Shown: piece after piece, positions 5,422 through 11,826 of the stretch
Layout: every line of letters begins with the position of its first letter
Numbering within the stretch: the stretch's first letter is position 1
Assembly (NCBI GenBank): GCA_002494125.1
Contig: DLBD01000013.1
Coordinates: 1 to 14,974 of the forward strand
DNA: 14,974 bases
Source: Ruminococcaceae bacterium UBA7030
GTDB lineage: Bacteria > Bacillota > Clostridia > Oscillospirales > Acutalibacteraceae
Reading direction: 5' to 3'
Notes under the pieces: generated by a model
What the model saw: the letters and a program-made list of their open reading frames with translations, nothing else
The model's database searches: none
Told to the model about the DNA's origin: nothing
Program-made: the position numbers and the translations under genes

Positions 5422-6750
5422 TTATTTTGTCAGCGTGCCGTTGTCCGAATAAAGCAGAAGCAGAATATTTTCCTCATCGCCCGTCAGCGTGTTGACGTAA
5501 ATGAGCACCTCTTCATTTGTATCCGTGCTGCGGCAATGAAGCTCGTAGCACTGTGCCTCATGCCCGTTTTCAAGCGGGATAACGCACCTGTCGTCTGACA
5601 GCAGTTCAAGATAGGGATTAAGCCCCGCAATCGCATTTTCGAGCGTGATATTTTCCTCAAACGCCGCTCGGTCGGTGTGGTTTGTCAGATAGCCTTTAGC
5701 CTCCATAGAAACGACTGTGCCGTCCTTCATCGAAACGCCCACCTTGATTAAATCGCTGTAATATGTCACGCCGTTTTCCCTGTAGGCAAAATTTATCGTG
5801 CATATATTCTTATAGGTCATATAATAGGTTTGAGTCATTCTCTCATAGCCCAGGGAGTCAAGGTATTTCTTTGCAATGTTGACGGCATTTTTTTCGTCAA
5901 TTACTGTTTCGGTTACACGACCGCCGTATAAGATATAAGAAACGTATCCGCCGTATTTTGTAACAGCGACAGTCTGCTGCGAACAGGTGAAAACATATGC
6001 GGGAATTCTACCGTCCTCGTCGCCTGAAAATGAGAGCTCTTCAGCGGATTTGCCGATAGCGTCGGCTGCAATCTGCTTCGCTTCGTCCCGTGTGAAAAGC
6101 TCCTTGCCCTTTGTCATCTGCACCTCGCGGTTTAATACCGCGTCGGCAAAAGGTCCGTCGTAGAGAAGAGTGGGGTAGTCCTTGAACGCCTCGCCGGCTG
6201 ACGACATATTTTTAGAAAGAGGGGAAATCGGCACATTCTGACTGTTTGTGACATTTTTTGACAAAATCCTTGCACCGCTGTTGCAGATGTCCACCATATC
6301 CTCGACCGAGTCATTAAGCCTTGCGGCGTAACCAAGCAGGGTTACGAGCGATTCGTGCTCCTCGTTCGTTATCTCTTCACCTTGTGATGTTTTTTCACTT
6401 ACATATGCTGCGTAATCTGCCGCCTGAGTGATAAACTTGTAGGTGTTGTCAAGCTCCATCTGTTCAGCCGGCAGGCGTGAGAGAGCTTCCTTTGCCCTTG
6501 TGCAGTCCGAATAAAGCTCGCTGCAAAGCTCGCCGAGCATCTTATCAGAGCTTGAATATACGCATTTTGTAAGGTTTGTTTCAACCGAGTCAAGCGACTC
6601 GGAAAGCTCGTTTAAGCTGTGTTGATAAGATATTTCAAGCTCATTTTTATATTTTTGAGCCCTTGACATATTGATAAGCGCAACTGCCGAAAGCGTTAAA
6701 ACCACCGCAAGCGAGAAGGAAATAAGCCTCGTCCTGCTTCGTATTGTCAT
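5422..6750 (-). CDS. ypeB: Spore germination protein YpeB
   Basis: 442 residues, close to the roughly 450 of Bacillus YpeB. An N-terminal membrane anchor (about residues 9-28) is followed by a helical region (35-165), the family hallmark DYPTLLYDGPFADAV (191-205) and three PepSY-type repeats beginning near residues 218, 285 and 368 (for example FTRDEAKQIAADAIG and ENAIAGLNPYLELL). In Bacillus, YpeB sits in the spore and is needed for the cortex-lytic enzyme SleB to be made or kept stable, which helps degrade the cortex during germination. The ATG at 6748-6750 is preceded by GGAGGT at seven bases. In many endospore formers sleB lies directly upstream. Here the upstream neighbour is proB in the opposite orientation, so ypeB is separated from any sleB. 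A small lipoprotein gene follows and may be cotranscribed. Confidence 0.92.
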   Translation of the reverse strand: MTIRSRTRLISFSLAVVLTLSAVALINMSRAQKYKNELEISYQHSLNELSESLDSVETNLTKCVYSSSDKMLGELCSELYSDCTRAKEALSRLPAEQMELDNTYKFITQAADYAAYVSEKTSQGEEITNEEHESLVTLLGYAARLNDSVEDMVDICNSGARILSKNVTNSQNVPISPLSKNMSSAGEAFKDYPTLLYDGPFADAVLNREVQMTKGKELFTRDEAKQIAADAIGKSAEELSFSGDEDGRIPAYVFTCSQQTVAVTKYGGYVSYILYGGRVTETVIDEKNAVNIAKKYLDSLGYERMTQTYYMTYKNICTINFAYRENGVTYYSDLIKVGVSMKDGTVVSMEAKGYLTNHTDRAAFEENITLENAIAGLNPYLELLSDDRCVIPLENGHEAQCYELHCRSTDTNEEVLIYVNTLTGDEENILLLLYSDNGTLTK

Positions 6751-6783
6751 AGTTAAGACCTCCGTAAAATCTTTTTGCGAATA

Positions 6784-6813
6784 TATTTTTTACCGATTTT
6801 TTCAAAAACATAC
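6784..6813 (-). promoter_or_regulatory. Weak sigma-G-like promoter candidate for ypeB
   Basis: On the minus strand, GTATG (6813-6809) lies 18 bp from AAAAATA (6790-6784). The first matches the forespore sigma-G -35 pattern GnATR, and the second matches only three of five fixed positions of CATnnTA. Distance to the ATG suits a short leader. The region is very AT-rich, so a chance match is quite possible. Confidence 0.22.
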
Positions 6814-6833
6814 AAAAAATATGTTTAATTAAT

Positions 6834-6861
6834 TTGTCGAATGTGTTACAATACAGATAAT
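6834..6861 (+). promoter_or_regulatory. Candidate promoter region of proBA
   Basis: In the 176-bp ypeB/proB gap, TTGTCG (6834-6839) and GATAAT (6856-6861) are spaced by 16 bp. A perfect TATAAT also occurs at 6874-6879 but lacks a -35 at proper distance. The proB Shine-Dalgarno CGGAGGG follows at 6916-6922. No T-box or other leader structure is recognised. Confidence 0.35.
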
Positions 6862-6926
6862 TATATAAATTATTATAATGGGAAAGTCTGTAGTATTACG
6901 GATTTAACTCTTATTCGGAGGGCATA

Positions 6927-7697
6927 ATGAGAATAGTAGTTAAGGTCGGCACATCGACTCTCACCCACAAATCAACAGGTAAATCAAATATAGCAAGGAT
7001 TGCAAAGCTTGTTTCAGTCCTCTCTGACCTTCATAATATGGGGCACGAGGTTGTGCTCGTTTCGTCAGGCGCTATCGGTATCGGCTCCACAAAGCTCGGA
7101 CTTTCTTCAAAGCCCGAAAGCGTTATGGGGCTTCAGGCTGCCGCAGCCGTAGGCCAGGGCGAGCTGATGTTTCTTTACGACAAGCTTTTCAGCGAGTACG
7201 GTATAGTTGTTTCCCAGCTTCTTTTCACCTCCGATGTTATTCATAATGAGGAGAGCAGAAAGCACCTTCTCGACACCTTTAATCAGCTTATACAGTACGG
7301 CTCAATTCCGATTGTAAACGAGAACGACTCCGTGTCAATCGAAGAGCTTGTAAACGGAGATAACGACGGACTTTCCGCGCTTGTGTCAACGCTCATTGAC
7401 GCAGACCTTCTTATTATGCTTACGGATACAGACGGACTTTACGACTCAAATCCGAAGGAGAATAAAAACGCAAAGCTTATCACAAGGGTTGAAAAAATCA
7501 CACCCGAGCTTGAGGCTGTGGCGGGCTGTGCAGGTTTGAGGGGAACAGGCGGATTTGTTACCAAATTAAGCGCCGCAAAGCATGCAACGCAAAACGGTGT
7601 TCCCGTAATTATAATGAACGGTGAAAAGCCTACGAAAATATATAAGGCGATTGACGGAAAAGAGATAGGTACGTATTTCGCAGTGGCGAAAGAATGA
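6927..7697 (+). CDS. proB: Glutamate 5-kinase, short form without PUA domain
   Basis: 256 residues of the amino-acid-kinase fold. It catalyses the ATP-dependent phosphorylation of L-glutamate to gamma-glutamyl phosphate, the first and usually proline-inhibited step of proline synthesis in the cytoplasm. Visible motifs are VVKVGTS with K6, VSSGAIGIG (45-53), IVNENDSV (129-136), NGDNDGLSALV (143-153), LTDTDGLYDSNP (165-176) and RGTGGFVTKLSAA (205-217). The protein ends right after the kinase domain; the PUA domain that brings E. coli ProB to 367 residues is absent, as in a subset of Firmicutes enzymes. The ATG at 6927 follows CGGAGGG by four bases. proA begins 31 bp downstream, so the two form an operon. 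Confidence 0.95.
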   Translation: MRIVVKVGTSTLTHKSTGKSNIARIAKLVSVLSDLHNMGHEVVLVSSGAIGIGSTKLGLSSKPESVMGLQAAAAVGQGELMFLYDKLFSEYGIVVSQLLFTSDVIHNEESRKHLLDTFNQLIQYGSIPIVNENDSVSIEELVNGDNDGLSALVSTLIDADLLIMLTDTDGLYDSNPKENKNAKLITRVEKITPELEAVAGCAGLRGTGGFVTKLSAAKHATQNGVPVIIMNGEKPTKIYKAIDGKEIGTYFAVAKE

Positions 7698-7728
7698 AAG
7701 TTAAGATTGACGAAGAAAGGAACTCGGT

Positions 7729-8967
7729 ATGTTGGAAGAACTCGGAAAAAAAGCAAGAGCAGCAGCGGGAGAGCTTACGCTTGCCACAACGAAACAGAAG
7801 AATGACGCTCTTTCTCAGATAGCAAAGGCGCTTATTGAAAACGCTGATTATATTATTGAGAAAAATGCGCTTGACCTTGAAAGAGGAAAGCAGGCAGGAC
7901 TTAACGACGGACTTCTTGACAGGCTTATGCTTGATTTTGACAGGATTAAGGGAATTGCCGACGGCTGCGTTCAGGTGTCAAAGCTTGACGACCCCTGCGG
8001 TAAAACTCTTGACACAGTTGAAAGACCTAACGGCCTTGTTATCAAAAAAGTGTCCTGCCCGATGGGAGTTATCGGAATTATTTATGAGGCTCGACCGAAC
8101 GTTACGGCGGACGCAGCGGCGCTCTGCCTTAAAAGCGGAAATGCAGTTATCCTTCGAGGCGGCAAAGAGGCGATTGAGTCAAACAAGGCGATTGCGGATA
8201 TTATGCGAAATGCCATTGAAAGCGCAGGCTTGCCGAGGGACGCAGTCCAGCTTGTAGAGGACACAAGCAGGGCTTCCTCCGTTGCTCTTATGCAGATGAA
8301 GGAATACCTCGATTGCCTTATCCCCAGAGGCAGCGCAGGGCTCATAAAAGCCGTTGTTGAAAACTCGACTGTGCCTGTTATTGAAACGGGCTCGGGCAAC
8401 TGCCACATCTTTGTTGACGAGTCTGCGGATATTGATATGGCGGCAAGGATTATCTTCAACGCAAAAACCCAGAGGATAAGCGTATGTAACGCCTGCGAAA
8501 GCCTTGTAATTCACAGCGCCGTAATTGAAAAGGCGCTTCCCGCAATTAAGGCTGAGCTTGACAAAAAGAACGTTATAATCAAAGGCGATGAAAGAGCGAT
8601 AGCAGTCTGCCCCGATATTGAAGCTGCAAGCGAAGAGGATTTCGGTACGGAATACCTCGACTACATCATAAGCGTTAAAACCGTAGACTCTCTTGACGAG
8701 GCAATCAGACATATAAATAAATATTCAACAGGTCATTCGGAAGCGATTATCACAGAGAATGAAGCAAACGCAAAGGAATTTATGCAAAGGATTGATTCAT
8801 CCTCGGTTTATCATAACGCTTCAACAAGATTTACCGACGGCGGCGAGTTCGGTCTCGGTGCTGAAATCGGCATCTCAACCCAGAAGCTTCACGCAAGAGG
8901 TCCTATGGGACTTGCCGAGCTTACTACGACAAAGTATTTAATCTTCGGAAACGGACAGGTCAGATAA
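7729..8967 (+). CDS. proA: Gamma-glutamyl phosphate reductase
   Basis: 412 residues, the normal ProA length. It reduces the gamma-glutamyl phosphate made by ProB with NADPH to glutamate-5-semialdehyde, which cyclises to pyrroline-5-carboxylate. It belongs to the aldehyde dehydrogenase superfamily and is cytoplasmic. Supporting motifs: CPMGVIGIIYEARPNV (110-125), LKSGNAVILRGGKEA (134-148), LIPRGSAGLI (197-206), the catalytic cysteine C253 in NAKTQRISVCNACESL, and GLGAEIGISTQKLHARGPMGL (375-395). The start at 7729 is preceded by GAAAGGAA at 7715-7722. The stop overlaps the next gene's ATG by one base (TAATG), indicating translational coupling to the membrane protein that follows. The final step gene, proC, is not in this window. 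Confidence 0.96.
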   Translation: MLEELGKKARAAAGELTLATTKQKNDALSQIAKALIENADYIIEKNALDLERGKQAGLNDGLLDRLMLDFDRIKGIADGCVQVSKLDDPCGKTLDTVERPNGLVIKKVSCPMGVIGIIYEARPNVTADAAALCLKSGNAVILRGGKEAIESNKAIADIMRNAIESAGLPRDAVQLVEDTSRASSVALMQMKEYLDCLIPRGSAGLIKAVVENSTVPVIETGSGNCHIFVDESADIDMAARIIFNAKTQRISVCNACESLVIHSAVIEKALPAIKAELDKKNVIIKGDERAIAVCPDIEAASEEDFGTEYLDYIISVKTVDSLDEAIRHINKYSTGHSEAIITENEANAKEFMQRIDSSSVYHNASTRFTDGGEFGLGAEIGISTQKLHARGPMGLAELTTTKYLIFGNGQVR

Positions 8968-10235
8968 TGGACGAACAGGAAAGAGTAAAGGAAAGAAAAA
9001 AGAGGTCAAGAAAAAGAAGGCGCAAAAAGTTCTTCAAAGGCTTTTTAATAACAGTTGCAGTAATTGTTGCGGCGCTTGCTGCGTTTTTAATAACGGTCAA
9101 GCTCTGCAAGCCGGATTTTGACCTTAAAACGCTTCTTCCCGAAAAAGAAACAAAGCAGGTCGTTGACTTTGTAAACGAAAAGCTCCTCGGCAAAACAACC
9201 ACCGAGCCTTCAACCGAGCCGACAACCGTTACAACCACGAAGCCGCCGATGTATGACTACGAAGACTTTGACGAGTTTGCGTTTGACACATCACTTATGG
9301 GCAACCAGATTGGCAACCTCTTAAACGGCTCTCAGGGTGCGGTAACCTTCAGCTCAAGCTATATCTATTACAGTATTGACGGCGAAGGCTTTTACCGTTT
9401 TGAGCCGACCTCGGAGAGTAACTCCGCGCAGAATGTTGACGGCTATAATTTCAAATATCTCAACGTTCTCGGCGACTATATCTATTTTATTGATATGAAC
9501 GACTTTACACTTTACAAGTCGCAGATTACCGGAGGCGATATGGTAACGGTTTGTAAGGGCGTATGCTTCGCTTATCTGTATAACGATATGCTTTTCACAG
9601 TCGGCACCGATAACACGGTATCCGTAATTTCAACAGGCGATTTCTCACAGACGAAGCTCTATACCCCGAGTGCCGGAAAGAGTGTAAAATTTGCGGGTAT
9701 TTCGCTTTCAAGAGTGTTTTTCGTCGTTCACGACAATGCGCTTGACAGCGACGAATATATAACTGTCAGCATTACAAATCCCGATGACAAGAGGTATTTC
9801 AGAGAAAAAACCGATTCAAAAGAAATAAAAAGCCTTGAAATTGAAGGCGGATTTATGTATTATTATCAGAAACAAAGTGACGACAGCTACAACCTTGTTC
9901 GCCAGAAGTTCGGCTCTGAGCAGATTGTCACGCTTGTTGAAAACTGTACCTCAACCGATTATCCCGTTGTCTACACTAACAGGCTTTACTACCTTGAGCG
10001 TGACGCAGGTAACGTTACGGCAAAGGAGCTTAATATGAACAGCGGCGATGTGCTTGATATGGTAAGTGCAAGCAGCGTCGGTGAAAACGACAGGATAGGC
10101 ATCGGATACGGCTATCAGTATGTCTTTTTGTTCGGCACCTACGGAGGCGACGCGTTTTACAGGGGAAGCTGTATATATACCTCCTCCTCAAACGATAATA
10201 CGCTTGTCTTCAGAAACGGCGGCTGGCAGTATTAA
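8967..10235 (+). CDS. Membrane-anchored protein with beta-propeller-like extracellular domain, function unknown
   Basis: 422 residues. A very basic N-terminus (about residues 8-21, rich in Arg and Lys) precedes one membrane helix (about 22-45), giving an N-in, C-out topology. A Thr/Pro-rich linker (77-94) leads to a large outer domain (about 98-422) built of repeated strands with aromatic doublets such as SSSYIYYSI, LGDYIYFID, NDMLFTVG and TNRLYYLE, spaced as in a DUF5050-like beta-propeller. No catalytic residues are recognised; it may sense or bind an extracellular ligand, or scaffold envelope proteins (inference). It overlaps proA by one base, so it is translated with the proline genes, and a flippase follows 56 bp later. 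I do not recognise a named gene. Confidence 0.85.
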   Translation: MDEQERVKERKKRSRKRRRKKFFKGFLITVAVIVAALAAFLITVKLCKPDFDLKTLLPEKETKQVVDFVNEKLLGKTTTEPSTEPTTVTTTKPPMYDYEDFDEFAFDTSLMGNQIGNLLNGSQGAVTFSSSYIYYSIDGEGFYRFEPTSESNSAQNVDGYNFKYLNVLGDYIYFIDMNDFTLYKSQITGGDMVTVCKGVCFAYLYNDMLFTVGTDNTVSVISTGDFSQTKLYTPSAGKSVKFAGISLSRVFFVVHDNALDSDEYITVSITNPDDKRYFREKTDSKEIKSLEIEGGFMYYYQKQSDDSYNLVRQKFGSEQIVTLVENCTSTDYPVVYTNRLYYLERDAGNVTAKELNMNSGDVLDMVSASSVGENDRIGIGYGYQYVFLFGTYGGDAFYRGSCIYTSSSNDNTLVFRNGGWQY

Positions 10236-10291
10236 ATGAAGAATGAATAATTAATATAACTCTTAAATAAACAAATCAAAGGAGCAAAGTT

Positions 10292-11725
10292 TTGGACAAA
10301 TACAAGAAGCTTGCGTCTAACACTTTAATATTTGCTATCGGCACGTTTTCGTCAAAGGCGTTGTCATTCCTTCTTATGCCGTTTGTTACGGCTTTGATGA
10401 CAACCGGCGACTATGGAATTGCCGACCTTATACAGCAGACTGTAAACGTTTTAATCCCGATTGTCACTCTTCAGGTTAACAGCGCCGCTTTGCGTTTTTC
10501 ACTTGATAAAGCTGCGGACAAGCGTGACGTGTTTACGGTCGGCGTGAGAACAACCCTTGCGGGCTTTGCCGTGTTTGCGCTCGTTTCTCCGCTCCTTGCA
10601 ATGATAAGGATAAACGACTTCAATGTCGGCGAATATATACTTATTATAATTGTTTTCGTTCTGATTTCGGGCTTCAGACAGCTTTGCCAGCAGTTTGTAA
10701 GGGGCTCGGGCTATGTAAAGCTTTTTGCGATTGACGGTATTATCGCAACCGCAACAACTCTGCTTTTTACCATCCTTTTCCTCGGCGCGTTTCACTGGGG
10801 CGTTATGGGTTATGTCTTTGCAATTATCGCTTCAGACTTCTGCTCGGTTGTATTTTTCACCGTAACCGCAAAGCTTTATAAATATATAAAGCCGCATCTT
10901 TTCACAAAGGGTATCGGCGCACAAATGCTTAAATACTGCGTGCCTCTTATTCCGACGGTTATTCTCTGGTGGATAATAAACGTGTCGGACAGATATATGA
11001 TTACCTACTTTATAAATTCAAGCGAAAACGGACTTTACACTGCGGCGTCGAAAATACCGAACTTTGTTATTCTTTTCTCGCAGATATTTATTGACGCGTG
11101 GCAACTTTCTGCCGTTGATGAATATGATGCAAAAGACAGGTCGCAGTTTTTCACAAACGTTTTCAGGATTTACAGCGGCGGAGTTTTTGCCGTTGCTTCA
11201 GGACTTATACTTACCTGCCAGCTTATTACAAAGATACTTGTATCGGATGCGTTTTACACCTCATGGAAATATGTTCCGATACTTATTATTGCAACGACGT
11301 ATTCGTGCATAGTTAACTTTCTTGCGTCCGTTTATATGGCTGAGAAAAAGTCGCTTATGTCGCTTCTTACTGCGATGTCAGGCGCCGTTACAAACATAGT
11401 GCTCAATCTTGTCTTCATCCCTCGCTTCGGTGCAAACGGAGCCGCTATCGCAACTGTGTGCGCGTTTCTTGTTGTATTCGTCACAAGGGGAATCAATACA
11501 AGAAGATATATCAAAATCAAGTTCAAGCTTCCTCTTATGCTTATTGAAACCGTTGTGCTTGTCACACAAAGCGTGTTTATGCTCAGACACGAGTCGGGCA
11601 AGTCGCTTTACATCATAGAAACGGTATTATTCCTCGTAATGCTTGCGCTTAATATTAAGCCGGTAAAGGAGCTTTTCGAGCTCGTTGCGGCAAAGTTCTT
11701 AAAGAAAAATAAAACGGCTGAATAA
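10292..11725 (+). CDS. Wzx/MATE-type polysaccharide flippase (oligosaccharide exporter family)
   Basis: 477 residues, almost entirely hydrophobic segments, consistent with 12-14 membrane helices. The opening NTLIFAIGTFSSKALSFLLM, the DYGIADLIQ turn, and the central SDRYMITYFINSSENGLY with SKIPNF are typical of the Wzx-like branch of the MOP superfamily, which flips lipid-linked saccharide units across the membrane. The C-terminus is lysine-rich (KFLKKNKTAE). Translation starts at TTG (10292-10294), seven bases after AAAGGAG at 10278-10284. It follows the propeller-like protein in the same direction and probably shares its transcript, but no glycosyltransferase genes are nearby, so the cargo (wall polymer, capsule or peptidoglycan precursor) cannot be named. 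Confidence 0.88.
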   Translation: MDKYKKLASNTLIFAIGTFSSKALSFLLMPFVTALMTTGDYGIADLIQQTVNVLIPIVTLQVNSAALRFSLDKAADKRDVFTVGVRTTLAGFAVFALVSPLLAMIRINDFNVGEYILIIIVFVLISGFRQLCQQFVRGSGYVKLFAIDGIIATATTLLFTILFLGAFHWGVMGYVFAIIASDFCSVVFFTVTAKLYKYIKPHLFTKGIGAQMLKYCVPLIPTVILWWIINVSDRYMITYFINSSENGLYTAASKIPNFVILFSQIFIDAWQLSAVDEYDAKDRSQFFTNVFRIYSGGVFAVASGLILTCQLITKILVSDAFYTSWKYVPILIIATTYSCIVNFLASVYMAEKKSLMSLLTAMSGAVTNIVLNLVFIPRFGANGAAIATVCAFLVVFVTRGINTRRYIKIKFKLPLMLIETVVLVTQSVFMLRHESGKSLYIIETVLFLVMLALNIKPVKELFELVAAKFLKKNKTAE

Positions 11726-11739
11726 GAGATTTTATATTA

Positions 11740-11751
11740 CTATTGCAATAG
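11740..11751. promoter_or_regulatory. Palindrome over the -35 box of the glycogen phosphorylase promoter
   Basis: CTATTGCAATAG is a perfect 12-bp palindrome that contains the -35 hexamer TTGCAA. A dimeric regulator bound there would block the promoter. No regulator gene for it is visible nearby, and short AT-rich palindromes can occur by chance. Confidence 0.4.
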
Positions 11752-11771
11752 AGCGTATTTTAGTATATAAT
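11743..11771 (+). promoter_or_regulatory. Promoter of the glycogen phosphorylase gene
   Basis: TTGCAA (11743-11748), a 17-bp spacer and TATAAT (11766-11771) match the housekeeping consensus well. The predicted start near 11778 leaves about 49 untranslated bases before the ATG. No terminator separates this from the flippase gene, so read-through is also possible. Confidence 0.7.
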
Positions 11772-11826
11772 ATACAAACAATATAAATAAAACATTCAAA
11801 AATCAAAATATATTTGGAGGATTTGT

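Noticed and set aside
8179..8712. 177-codon minus-strand frame inside proA
   Set aside because: Shadow of a conserved enzyme gene, with no domain or start signal.
10236..10291. Short AT-rich spacer with repeated 'GAATGAATAATTAATA' character, as a possible miniature transposon remnant
   Set aside because: Only 56 bp, with no terminal inverted repeats or target duplication visible.
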